Origin: Ignavibacteria bacterium
GTDB taxonomy: Bacteria; Bacteroidota; Ignavibacteria; Ignavibacteriales; SURF-24
DNA: 64,000 nucleotides
Direction: 5' to 3'
Assembly: GCA_025612245.1 (NCBI GenBank)
Contig: JAAXKQ010000004.1
Coordinates: 1-64,000, forward strand
Shown one piece after another: positions 52,843 to 62,433 of the stretch; the stretch's first letter is position 1; every line of letters starts with the position of its first letter. The position numbers and the translations under genes are program-made. The notes beneath the pieces are model-generated. The model saw only the letters and a program-made list of their open reading frames with translations, did no database searches and was not told the DNA's origin.

Positions 52843-55689
52843 ATGAAATTTGTGCAGGTACATACATTTTACAGTAAATACTTGGACTGGTTTTACAGCA
52901 GGAATCCGGAACTCCAAAGACTTCCTTATAACCAGCAGATTGAATGCCTGCTTGGCGATGGTTTTTCCGCCCTTCACATTATTGCCCCGCAGATGAAATC
53001 TGTGGGCTACGATTCTTCGTTTATCATTGCAAACTGCATGCACAGCCAGCTTATGTGGGCAAGGGAAAACAGTTTGAACCTGAGTAATACCAGGGACCTC
53101 TTATATCAGATTGTAAGGTTTCAGCTAAATTCCATAAAGCCAGAGGTCGTTTATTTCTCGGACCCGATCACATTCGACAGCAGCTTTATCCGCTCGCTCT
53201 CTACGAGGCCAAAAGTTATAGCCGGATGGAGGGCTGCGAGCATACCGGGAAAAACGGACTTCACCGAATTTGATTTTATGCTCACGAGCGATTCCGGAAT
53301 AAGGGAAAATATACTGAGGCACGGAGCCAAAGAATGCATTTATTCATTGCCCTCTGTGCCGCGGTTTCTATTTGATCTGGGCGGCAAGGTTGAAAAGCAG
53401 GCAGACCTTGTTTTTACGGGGCAGGTTTCGCAGGAGCACAGAAAAAGGATTTATCTCCTCAATGAGATTGCCAAAGCCCCGCTTTCAGGAAGCAGGGAAT
53501 TTTCCACGGAATATTATCTTTCAAGTGTGCCTGAGAATATTCCGGCCGGTATCAGCATGCACAACCTGGGTGAGAGGTGGGGAAAGGAAATGTATATGGT
53601 TCTTAAGAAAGGAAGAATTGTATTCAATGCCCACATAGATATTGCCAGCAATGAAGCCAGCAATATGAGGATGTTTGAAACCCTGGCAATGGGTTCATTC
53701 CTTCTTACGGAGCGTTACCCGAATATAGGCTCGTTATTTGAACCGGGCAGGGAAATTGAGACATATGAGAACAGGGATGACCTCATTGAAAAAATCGGCT
53801 ATTACCTGGATCATGAAGAAGAGCGCGAAGAGATTGCCTCAAAGGGGAAAAAGCGCTGCAGGGAAAACTACTGCATGGAAAGGCGGGCAGTGGAATTTGA
53901 CACATTAATAAAAAAACACATGAATAAAAAAAATACTCAGGAAACGGCATCCCGGGTTCAGTCCGGCGTGACAGATGAAGTTAAGCTCAGGCAAGTAAAT
54001 GAAATTCTGGCTCTTGCATACGAGGCCATAAATAACTCGAAGCTTAATGATGCCTTCGAACTTCTGATTAAAGGCAAGGCACTGAGGCTGAGGGTTGAAA
54101 ACCTGGACCTCCTGCGTGCAATTTGCTTCATCAAGATGAACGATTTCTCTTCAGCCAGGCAGGCCTTGCTGGAAGAGCTGAGCGAATTCCCGAACAACAA
54201 GACTGCCTCAGACTTACTTCAGCAGTTTACAGAAGCCAGCGGTACAAAATCGAATGACCAGGAGTTCAACGAACTAATGAGCGCAATCGGGCCATATACA
54301 ATGTTAAGCCCCGAGAGACTCTACTCCCTTTATTCAAATGCAAAGAGGATATGCGAGGAGAACATAAGTGGTGATTTTGTGGAATGCGGCGTTGCCCGCG
54401 GGGGTTCCTCTGCACTGCTGGCAATGATGATAAAAAGGTATTCCAGAATTCCAAGAAAACTATATTCGCTCGATACATTCGAAGGAATGCCGGAGCCCTC
54501 AAAAGAGGATACTCACGCGGGTGTGGGTGCGGAAGAAACGGGCTGGGGAAGCGGCACGTGCGCAGGATCTGTAAATAACCTTTTGAGGCTGTGCCAGGGG
54601 CTGGGGCTTGAAAATCTGGTCCACCCCTTAAAGGGGTTGTTCCAGGATACGCTTCCAAGGTATAAAAATGAAATTGGAGAGGTTGCACTTCTGCACATGG
54701 ATGGCGACTGGTATGAATCTACAAAAGCAATACTGGATAACGTTTATGATAACGTTATTCCCGGAGGCTTTATACAGGTTGATGACTACGGGCACTGGGA
54801 GGGATGCCGTAAAGCAATTGAAGAATATTTTAAGGCAAACTCGATTACCGTAAAAATCAACCCCATTGACTCTACGGGCGTGTGGTTCCTGAAGCCTCCT
54901 GCCCAGGCAGTTAGCCCCAAGAGTGTGAACAGTCCGCTTAAGATGATTAACATTGGCTGCGGAAGCCGGTTCCACGGGGACTGGATAAATATGGACGTGA
55001 TGCCGCTTGACCCGGCTATAAGAAAAATAGACGCACTTAGCGGCATACCCGTCGAGACCGGGTCGGCCGACGTCGTATATCACTCGCACCTTCTTGAACA
55101 CCTGCCGAAGCAGATGGCACCGGCTTTTATTGCAGAGTGCTTTCGTGTGCTAAAGGAAGGCGGGCTCATTAGGGTGGTGGTGCCGGATCTGGAACAGATT
55201 GCCAGGCAGTACACTGAACAGCTTGAAAAGGCCCTGAAGAACGAAAAAGGGGCAGAGGCCAGGTACGACTGGATGATGCTTGAAATGTTCGATCAGACGG
55301 TAAGAAACTTTCCGGGCGGAGAGATGCTTAGATACTGGCAGCAGGAGAATATACCGGAGAAAGAATTCATAATGAAAAGAGTGGGCTCGGAGGCTAAGTG
55401 GGTAATGGAAGCCGTTCAAAATAACAGAAACAGCCGCCACGGCCTTAATACTTCAGAGGAAACGGACCCCGTAAAGATTGGTCAGTTCAGGCTTTCCGGT
55501 GAAATTCACCAGTGGATGTACGACAGGTATTCCCTGGGAAGGCTACTAAAGCAGGCCGGGTTCCGTGAGGTAAGGCTTTGCAGGGCCGATGAATCGAGTA
55601 TCCCCGGCTTTAACTCATATCTGCTGGATACAGAGGCAGACGGGGCGGTAAGAAAGCCTGATTCACTGTTCATGGAAGCCATTAAATAA
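52843..55689 (+). CDS. Fusion: CgeB-like glycosyltransferase + TylF-type + type 11 methyltransferases
   Basis: This protein of about 948 residues joins at least three activities. Residues 1-345 resemble CgeB/GT1-like glycosyltransferases (EASNMRMFETLAMGSFLLTE, then NRDDLIEKIGYYL). About 375-480 is helical, TPR-like (IKGKALRLRVENLDLLRAIC). About 487-685 is a TylF (macrocin) O-methyltransferase with DFVECGVARGGSSALLAMMI, YSLDTFEGMPEPS and GGFIQVDDYGHWEGCR. About 700-930 is a SAM methyltransferase (MINIGCGSRFHGDW, SHLLEHLP, FRVLKEGGLIRVVVPDL). I start at the ATG at 52843, after AAGAGGTG. It may add and then methylate a sugar. Confidence 0.82.
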   Translation: MKFVQVHTFYSKYLDWFYSRNPELQRLPYNQQIECLLGDGFSALHIIAPQMKSVGYDSSFIIANCMHSQLMWARENSLNLSNTRDLLYQIVRFQLNSIKPEVVYFSDPITFDSSFIRSLSTRPKVIAGWRAASIPGKTDFTEFDFMLTSDSGIRENILRHGAKECIYSLPSVPRFLFDLGGKVEKQADLVFTGQVSQEHRKRIYLLNEIAKAPLSGSREFSTEYYLSSVPENIPAGISMHNLGERWGKEMYMVLKKGRIVFNAHIDIASNEASNMRMFETLAMGSFLLTERYPNIGSLFEPGREIETYENRDDLIEKIGYYLDHEEEREEIASKGKKRCRENYCMERRAVEFDTLIKKHMNKKNTQETASRVQSGVTDEVKLRQVNEILALAYEAINNSKLNDAFELLIKGKALRLRVENLDLLRAICFIKMNDFSSARQALLEELSEFPNNKTASDLLQQFTEASGTKSNDQEFNELMSAIGPYTMLSPERLYSLYSNAKRICEENISGDFVECGVARGGSSALLAMMIKRYSRIPRKLYSLDTFEGMPEPSKEDTHAGVGAEETGWGSGTCAGSVNNLLRLCQGLGLENLVHPLKGLFQDTLPRYKNEIGEVALLHMDGDWYESTKAILDNVYDNVIPGGFIQVDDYGHWEGCRKAIEEYFKANSITVKINPIDSTGVWFLKPPAQAVSPKSVNSPLKMINIGCGSRFHGDWINMDVMPLDPAIRKIDALSGIPVETGSADVVYHSHLLEHLPKQMAPAFIAECFRVLKEGGLIRVVVPDLEQIARQYTEQLEKALKNEKGAEARYDWMMLEMFDQTVRNFPGGEMLRYWQQENIPEKEFIMKRVGSEAKWVMEAVQNNRNSRHGLNTSEETDPVKIGQFRLSGEIHQWMYDRYSLGRLLKQAGFREVRLCRADESSIPGFNSYLLDTEADGAVRKPDSLFMEAIK

Positions 55690-55736
55690 CGACTGAAACC
55701 GGGTATATGCAATTAAGAGAGGAAAAAAGTAAGAGA

Positions 55737-58700
55737 ATGAAAGTTGTACACATTTGTGCCGCAGATGCAGGCGGGGCCGGCAAGGCAGCTTACAGGTTGC
55801 ACAAAGGATTAACGTCACTTGGAATAGATTCGTGTCTTCTTGTTGCAGATAAGACCTCCGGGGATGAGTCTGTAAAAGTAATACCCGAGGACAGTTTATC
55901 CGTGCCTCAGTATTCTCCAAGCCCCCGTAGCTACGGGTCGCAAAAAATGAGGCGGCAGTGGACCAAGTGGTTTGCAGATCTCTCCAGGTATCCCGGCAGG
56001 GCTCCGGGACTTGAAATCTTTACGGATGTATCTTCAGTAGATGCAAGCTACGACATGCTTCAGGAGATCATGGAAGCCGACATAATAAATTTTCACTGGA
56101 TGGCAGGACTGCTTAACTTCAGCAAGATCAGCAGCCAGTTCAAGAATAAAAATATCGTTTGGACACTGCACGACATGAACCCCTTTACGGGCGGCTGCCA
56201 CTATACCGAAGGCTGCACGGGCTTCCATCATGAATGCGGCAAATGCCCTCAGCTTGCCTCAGTTAACCCCGAGGATAACTCGCGTGAGAACTGGAAGCTT
56301 AAGCTGGATGCATACAGGAAGATGAACATCAGATATGTAACTCCGAGCAGCTGGTTAAGGGATGAGGCCTTAAAGAGTTCCCTAATAGGAGACAGCCGTA
56401 TATCGGTCATTGCAAACTGTTTCCCGATGGATATTTTCAGGAACTATGACAAAATGAAGTTGCGGCAGCAAACGGGCATCCCCTTAAATTCAAAGGTAAT
56501 TCTCTTCGGGGTAGATTCACTTACAACCAGGAAAGGGTTCGACTATCTATTAAAAGCCCTGCACCTTCTGTCCGGCAGAATTAAAGATAACGTCATTCTC
56601 CTTACATTTGGAAATATTCCCGAGGGAATAAAGCTGCCTGAAGTATTTCAGGTTATGAATGTAGGAAGAATAACGGATGAAAAAGTTCTGGCCGGGGTAT
56701 ATAATATTGCTGACGTGCTCGTAATTCCTTCTCTGGAGGACAACCTGCCGAACGTGGTTCCGGAATCACTGGCCTGTGGAACGCCCGTCGTAGGCTTTAA
56801 GACGGGTGGAATTCCTGACATGATTGAGCACAAAAAAAATGGATACCTGGCTGAAAGAAAGGATTTTGCCGGTCTGGCAGAGGGCCTTCAGTGGGTGCTA
56901 TTTGAAGCGGATCCGGAATCGCTCAGAAAGGAAAGCTTAAGGATAGCAAAGGAGCGTTTCCGGGCGGAAGCCCAGGCACAGAAATACAAGATGCTTTATG
57001 AACAAATCCTTGAAGAAGAGGTCCTTAAAGGTAAGGCTATTCCTGCGTCAAAGGGGATACACAATGAAGTAAGGGTTTCGGCAATTGTATCTATATATAA
57101 TTCGGAAAAGTTTATCAGAGGCTGTCTTGATGACCTGCTCGGGCAGACGCTATATGAAAAAGGTCAGATGGAAATTGTTCTCGTCAATTCGGGCTCAAGT
57201 CAGAATGAAGACGCCGTAATCCGTGAGTATGAATCGAAATATCCTGCAATCAGGTATATCAGGACAGATGAAAGGGAAACGATCTATCAGGCATGGAACA
57301 GGGGAATTAAAGCTGCCAGCGGGAAATACATCACCAATGCAAATACCGACGACAGGCACAGAAAAGACGGCTTGGAGATAATGGCAAACGCACTTGACCA
57401 GAATCCGGGCGTGGCATTAGTATATGGGGATATTTTTGTTACGAATTATGAAAATCAGACCTTTGAGAATTTCATAAACTGCGGATATCAGATAAAACCT
57501 GGTTATAAAAAAGAGATCATGCTTACAGGCTGCCACATGGGGCCTCAGCCCATGTGGAGGAAATCTTTGCATCGGGAGCTGGGGTATTTTAGCGAAGAAC
57601 TGAAGTCTGCCGGTGATTATGAATTCTGGTGCAGAATTGCCACAAAATACGATATGCTGCATATTGCTGAATTTCTCGGGCTCTACCTCGAAAATTCTTC
57701 GGGAATTGTAAACGAAAACATTAAGCAGAGTGTAGTTGAAGCTAATGTGGTAAAGCGGTTCTATGCGGCACAACTTCCATCTGCAAAGGAAAGCTTCACA
57801 AACAATTATCAGTTCAGGCATGACTCTCATAACACGGGTTTTGTAAATATATGTATGATTACATATAACCGTCTTGGATATACAAAAAAGTCAATTGAAT
57901 CAGTTCTCAAGTACACAAGCTATCCCCACGTGATTACCGTAGTGGATAATGGAAGCGAAGACGGAACCCGCGAATATCTAAAAGGGTTGAAACAAAGGGG
58001 CATCATCAAGAACCTCATACTGCTTGAAAACAACGTGGGAGTGGCCAGGGCTTCAAACCTGGCGTGGCTCAGGGAACCTGATGCCGAGTACTACTTAAAG
58101 CTGGATAATGATATTGTCCTTCAGAAGCCAGGATGGCTTGCAGATATGGTTACCGTGGCGGGAAGCATACCTGAGGCCGGTGCAGTAGCATATAATTTCG
58201 AGCCGGTCAGCTACCCCATTGAGAATATCAATGGCATGAATATAAGGACAAAAAGGGGAATTCTCGGAGGGGCCTGTATACTCATACCCAGGAAAACAAA
58301 TAAGCTTTTGGGCTACTGGTGTGAGGATTATGGACTCTACGGGGAAGAGGATGCAGATTACGGCTTCAGAGTTAGCGTGTCCGGGCTGTTAAATATTTAT
58401 ATGGCGGATGAAAATGCAGGCTTCCACCTGCCGTCGGGTAAAGCCGCGGCAATTAACCCGGAGACCTACCGGGCAGTTGATGTGAAAGAGGAAATTGAAT
58501 ACGGCCAATACAGGAAGTGGAAAGATGAACAGAGAATCAGAAACGTAAAAGGGGGTAAGTTATCTTTTAGCCTGCAAGGCTATGCGAATGGTAAAAAGCC
58601 ACTGTACGTGAAGCCGGAATTTGCAACTGGATATTTGAAAGAGCATGAATCAGATAAGGCTCTTGGTAAGCCAATAGGACTAAGAAATGCGGGACTGTCA

Positions 58701-61700
58701 ATTATAATTCCCGTATACAATAAAGCCCGCTTTACTGAAAAGTGCCTGGAGTCAATTTATAAAAATACTGACGTGAAGCTGAACTACGAGGTAATTGTTG
58801 TAGATAACGCTTCCAGTGACGAGACTCCGCTATTGCTGGCTGGATATGAAAGTAAGCACGGTAATTTTTCTTTGCTGAAGCAGGAAAGTAACCTTGGCTT
58901 TTCCAGGGCAAACAATCTGGCGGCAAAATCGGCCAGGGGCGAATACCTGGTGTTCTTAAATAATGATACAGAGGTTAAAAAAGGATGGCTGGAGCCTCTC
59001 TTAGAAATGCTGGAAAAAGATCCATCGCTTTCGGCAGCAGGAAGCAAGCTGTTATATCCGGATGGAAGAATCCAACACGCCGGCGTGGGGATATTCAATG
59101 ACAAGAAAGTGCGCGACCCTTTGTTAGCGCAGCACCTATATCTCAACGAGCCATCTGACTATAAAGAAGCCGGGGTAGTTAAAACTTACCAGGCTCTTAC
59201 GGCCGCATGCCTCATGGTGCGCAGGTCAGCTTTTGAAGAGGTCGGCGGATTTGACGAAGAGTACTGGAACGGATATGAAGACGTGGATCTGTGTTTTAAG
59301 ATGCGTGAGAAGGGCTATAAGCTTGCCTATCAGCCTAAAAGCGTTGTTATTCACCATGAGTCGCAAAGCGGCGGGGAAAGATTCAGCAGGGTAAAGGAGA
59401 ACATAAGCCGCCTGCACGAAAAATGGCTGGGCAAAGTCAAGCCCGATTTTATAGTAGAAGAAGACGGCAGAACTTATGCCTCGGGTGAAGAGTTGATTAG
59501 GGAATATTTGCCGCCTGAAGAAAACGCAGCGGCTTCAGAAGTAAAGGAGCACAAAGTTGAGGAGCACAAAGTTGAGAAGCACAAAGTTGAGAAGCGTGCA
59601 GAAAGATTTGTCTCAATAATCATCCTTACTTTTAACGGCTTCGAGTTTAACAAGGAATGCATCAGCTCGATCCTTAAACATACAAAGCAGAAGTATGAGC
59701 TGATTGTAGTGGATAATGCCAGTTCGGACGCTACCGTTGGATACCTTGAGAAGCTGCAAAAGGAACATAAAAACATAAAAGTAATTTTTAACGGCACCAA
59801 TCTGGGGTTTCCCGCGGCTATCAACCAGGCACTTAAGGCTGCATCGGGAAACTACGTGCTAATTGCAAATAATGACATTGTTGTAACCGAAGGCTGGCTT
59901 AAAAGAATGCTTGAGGTGGCAGAGTCGGATGCCAGGACCGGTATCGTAGGGCCCATAAGCAATCTGGTTAGCGGCATACAGATGGATAAAGACGCGAAAT
60001 ATAAGACAATTCCGGAGATGCACAGCTACGCAAAGAAAGTAAGAAAGCAAAATGCCGGAGAGACTCTGGAGTACCTGAGGGTATCGTTCCTCTGCACGCT
60101 CATCAAGAAAGAGGTAATTGATATAATAGGCGGGCTTGACGAGCGCTTCAGTCCGGGGAACTTTGAGGATGACGATTTCTGTCTGCGTTCACATATTGCC
60201 GGTTATAGGACCGTAGTAGCAAAGGATGTATTTATTCACCACTACGGGTCGAAATCCTTCAGGGCCGACGGCTACGAAAAATACGCCCAGCTTATCAGGT
60301 TAAATGAAAAGAAATTTCTCGACAAGTGGGGTGCAAGCATTGATGAAATCTGGCTTGAGAAAAAAAACGTAATAGAAAGGTCCATATGTTTTCCGATTCA
60401 CAGGGACGAATTCATGGAAAGCTATAAAAGGGCACTGGTGCATTTTTTTGACGGGGAATATGAATTGGCCGAGCGGGCATTGAAGCGCTTAATAGAGATC
60501 TATGAAAAGAAAGCTTCCGCAGGAGTGCTGGATGAATATGGGAATGCACTGAACCTTTATGGCAATATTTGTCTGAAGAAGAAGGATCTTAAAAAGGCAA
60601 GGGGTTATTTTGAGCGTGAGCTTGAACTTAAGCCCGCCTCGGTTTCAGGCTCTCTGGGCCTGGGCGAGGTTTTCTTTGCCTCGGGGAATTACAAAGAAGC
60701 CAGGGAAATGTTCCTGATTGCCCTGGAAAAAGATCCCAAAGACAGCAGTGCAATTGCAGGACTTGCAAAGGCAAATGGCAGGCTCGGGCTAAATGGCGAC
60801 AGGGAAGTGAAGGTTTCCGCAATAGTATCTGTTTATAACTGCGAAAAATTCATCCGGGGCTGCCTGGAAGATCTTGTGGCTCAGACGCTTTATAAAAAGG
60901 GAGAGCTGGAGATCGTTATTGTCAATACCGGCTCTGTGCAGAATGAGGATAAGGTGATCCGGGAATTTAAGTCTAAGTATTACAATATCAACTATATCAA
61001 GGTTGATGAAAGGGAAACAATCTATCAGGCCTGGAACCGTGGCATAAAAGCTGCTAAAGGTAAGTATATTACAAATGCAAATACGGACGACAGGCACAGA
61101 AAGGACGCACTTGAGGTTCTCTCCGGACTGCTGGATCAAAATGAAGAGTTTGACCTCGTGTACTCGGATTTATATGTGACAGAGAAAGAAAATGAAAACT
61201 TTGAGGCTGCAACAATTTCCGGGAAATTAAAGCGCCCAGCATACGCTCCTGAGCATTTGCTGATAGCCTGCCTCATGGGGCCGCAGCCGATGTGGAGAAA
61301 AAGGGTGCATGAGAAAGCGGGCTACTTCGATGAAAGCCTTAAGTCTGCTTCCGATTATGAATTCTGGTGCAGGATGGCATTTCTCAACAATTCGAAGATG
61401 CTGCACGTTCCGGAATTTCTGGGTCTTTACTACTATAACGAGCAGGGAATAGAACTGGGCAACAGGCCCCTTAGTGAAAAGGAAAGTAACATTATCAGGG
61501 ATAAATATAAAATGCTTCTGAACGAAAAGAAACTGCAGAATGAGAACTCTTCGAATGCTGCAAGCGAAAACAACACTGCCGGCAAGGAAGGCAGCAAACG
61601 TGAAATAGAAATGGCTGAAAGCCTGATTGAATCCGAAAGGCTGAATGAGGCCATGGATATACTGATGCGGGTAATCAAGGCCGATTCCCAAAATATCGAT

Positions 61701-62195
61701 GCCATGAATGACCTTGCGGTAATATCTATAATGGCGGGCGACTTTGAGCCGGCGGCAGACTTTATAGAAAGGGTAATTAAGATCGACCCGATGAACGACG
61801 TTGCTCTTGAGAACATGAATTATCTCAGTGAACTAATTGACCAAAAAATAAATGAGTCAAAAAACAGTTCTGAATCATACTTCCAGAAGGCGGCATCAGA
61901 TGAAGAGGCCGAAGTCCGTGAGCCGGTAAAGGGCCAGTATGGCGGTTTAATAGAGAAGGCCGAAACGTTCATTGAAAGTAACGACCTCAGTTCGGCGCGC
62001 AAGGTGCTGGAGGCAGTGCTGCTGATGGAAGGGGAAAACATTGATGCCTTAAATGACCTATCGGTTGTTGAAATTCTGGAGAAGAATTATTCCAAAGCGG
62101 CAGAACTTTTAGAAAGGGTAATCAGCAAGGACCCATTAAATGAAGTTGCAACAGAAAATGTTCTTGCGCTTCAAAGAGAACTGGATAACCTCTAA
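55737..62195 (+). CDS. Giant multidomain glycosyltransferase (one GT4, five GT2 modules, TPRs)
   Basis: This protein of about 2152 residues is one uninterrupted frame. In order, numbered from an alternative ATG at 55707, it has: GT4 (about 11-430, VVHICAADAGGAGKAAYRLH and VPESLACGTPVVGFKTGGIP), GT2-1 (about 455, VSAIVSIYNSEKFIRGCLDD), GT2-2 (about 712), GT2-3 (about 997, LSIIIPVYNKARFTEKCLES), a (K/E)HKVE repeat linker, GT2-4 (about 1300), TPRs, GT2-5 (about 1700), and C-terminal TPRs. GT2-1 and GT2-5 are near-duplicates, sharing ITNANTDDRHRKD and MGPQPMWRK. I start at 55737, where MKVVHIC matches GT4 starts. It probably builds a multi-sugar chain. A frame this long with all modules intact argues it is functional. 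Confidence 0.87.
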   Translation: MKVVHICAADAGGAGKAAYRLHKGLTSLGIDSCLLVADKTSGDESVKVIPEDSLSVPQYSPSPRSYGSQKMRRQWTKWFADLSRYPGRAPGLEIFTDVSSVDASYDMLQEIMEADIINFHWMAGLLNFSKISSQFKNKNIVWTLHDMNPFTGGCHYTEGCTGFHHECGKCPQLASVNPEDNSRENWKLKLDAYRKMNIRYVTPSSWLRDEALKSSLIGDSRISVIANCFPMDIFRNYDKMKLRQQTGIPLNSKVILFGVDSLTTRKGFDYLLKALHLLSGRIKDNVILLTFGNIPEGIKLPEVFQVMNVGRITDEKVLAGVYNIADVLVIPSLEDNLPNVVPESLACGTPVVGFKTGGIPDMIEHKKNGYLAERKDFAGLAEGLQWVLFEADPESLRKESLRIAKERFRAEAQAQKYKMLYEQILEEEVLKGKAIPASKGIHNEVRVSAIVSIYNSEKFIRGCLDDLLGQTLYEKGQMEIVLVNSGSSQNEDAVIREYESKYPAIRYIRTDERETIYQAWNRGIKAASGKYITNANTDDRHRKDGLEIMANALDQNPGVALVYGDIFVTNYENQTFENFINCGYQIKPGYKKEIMLTGCHMGPQPMWRKSLHRELGYFSEELKSAGDYEFWCRIATKYDMLHIAEFLGLYLENSSGIVNENIKQSVVEANVVKRFYAAQLPSAKESFTNNYQFRHDSHNTGFVNICMITYNRLGYTKKSIESVLKYTSYPHVITVVDNGSEDGTREYLKGLKQRGIIKNLILLENNVGVARASNLAWLREPDAEYYLKLDNDIVLQKPGWLADMVTVAGSIPEAGAVAYNFEPVSYPIENINGMNIRTKRGILGGACILIPRKTNKLLGYWCEDYGLYGEEDADYGFRVSVSGLLNIYMADENAGFHLPSGKAAAINPETYRAVDVKEEIEYGQYRKWKDEQRIRNVKGGKLSFSLQGYANGKKPLYVKPEFATGYLKEHESDKALGKPIGLRNAGLSIIIPVYNKARFTEKCLESIYKNTDVKLNYEVIVVDNASSDETPLLLAGYESKHGNFSLLKQESNLGFSRANNLAAKSARGEYLVFLNNDTEVKKGWLEPLLEMLEKDPSLSAAGSKLLYPDGRIQHAGVGIFNDKKVRDPLLAQHLYLNEPSDYKEAGVVKTYQALTAACLMVRRSAFEEVGGFDEEYWNGYEDVDLCFKMREKGYKLAYQPKSVVIHHESQSGGERFSRVKENISRLHEKWLGKVKPDFIVEEDGRTYASGEELIREYLPPEENAAASEVKEHKVEEHKVEKHKVEKRAERFVSIIILTFNGFEFNKECISSILKHTKQKYELIVVDNASSDATVGYLEKLQKEHKNIKVIFNGTNLGFPAAINQALKAASGNYVLIANNDIVVTEGWLKRMLEVAESDARTGIVGPISNLVSGIQMDKDAKYKTIPEMHSYAKKVRKQNAGETLEYLRVSFLCTLIKKEVIDIIGGLDERFSPGNFEDDDFCLRSHIAGYRTVVAKDVFIHHYGSKSFRADGYEKYAQLIRLNEKKFLDKWGASIDEIWLEKKNVIERSICFPIHRDEFMESYKRALVHFFDGEYELAERALKRLIEIYEKKASAGVLDEYGNALNLYGNICLKKKDLKKARGYFERELELKPASVSGSLGLGEVFFASGNYKEAREMFLIALEKDPKDSSAIAGLAKANGRLGLNGDREVKVSAIVSVYNCEKFIRGCLEDLVAQTLYKKGELEIVIVNTGSVQNEDKVIREFKSKYYNINYIKVDERETIYQAWNRGIKAAKGKYITNANTDDRHRKDALEVLSGLLDQNEEFDLVYSDLYVTEKENENFEAATISGKLKRPAYAPEHLLIACLMGPQPMWRKRVHEKAGYFDESLKSASDYEFWCRMAFLNNSKMLHVPEFLGLYYYNEQGIELGNRPLSEKESNIIRDKYKMLLNEKKLQNENSSNAASENNTAGKEGSKREIEMAESLIESERLNEAMDILMRVIKADSQNIDAMNDLAVISIMAGDFEPAADFIERVIKIDPMNDVALENMNYLSELIDQKINESKNSSESYFQKAASDEEAEVREPVKGQYGGLIEKAETFIESNDLSSARKVLEAVLLMEGENIDALNDLSVVEILEKNYSKAAELLERVISKDPLNEVATENVLALQRELDNL
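59547..59591 (+). repeat. Three tandem 15-bp units within the giant glycosyltransferase gene
   Basis: GAGCACAAAGTTGAG occurs twice and AAGCACAAAGTTGAG once, in frame, at 59547-59561, 59562-59576 and 59577-59591. They encode repeated HKVE units in the linker before GT2-4. Unit number could vary between strains without breaking the frame. Confidence 0.85.
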
Positions 62196-62222
62196 AATAA
62201 TTACTCGGCCGGAAAAAATTCA

Positions 62223-62254
62223 GGAGCCCTTGACAGCTTGAAGTGAAGGGCTCC
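62223..62254 (+). terminator. Hairpin after the giant glycosyltransferase gene
   Basis: GGAGCCCTT (62223-62231) and AAGGGCTCC (62246-62254) pair perfectly over 9 bp with a 14-nt loop, 28 bp past the stop. No T run follows, so it may be a weak terminator or an mRNA 3' stabiliser. Confidence 0.5.
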
Positions 62255-62373
62255 AGGCCTTCCGGGTAATCCCATATATTTACAATTGCGCAATATTAGC
62301 CACCCGGCGATGTCCATTTACTCATCCATGGCAAAATTTATGCCCAAAACACAACTAATTGTCACCAGAGCAG

Positions 62374-62389
62374 TGGCACAGCTATTGTT
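62374..62389 (+). promoter_or_regulatory. Sigma-54-like promoter before the TPR genes
   Basis: TGGCACAGCTATTGTT has a perfect -24 TGGCAC and correct 10-base spacing to the -12 element, which is GT instead of the consensus GC. Initiation near 62401 would leave a leader of about 33 bases before the ATG at 62434. It is weaker than the site at 43786. Confidence 0.5.
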
Positions 62390-62433
62390 ATAAGTTACCT
62401 GACAAATATCACAAAACTTTAAAAGGTCTAGAA

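Noticed and set aside
59547-59591. CRISPR-like short repeats
   Set aside because: The units are contiguous with no spacers and lie in frame inside a coding region. No CRISPR array or cas gene was seen in the window.
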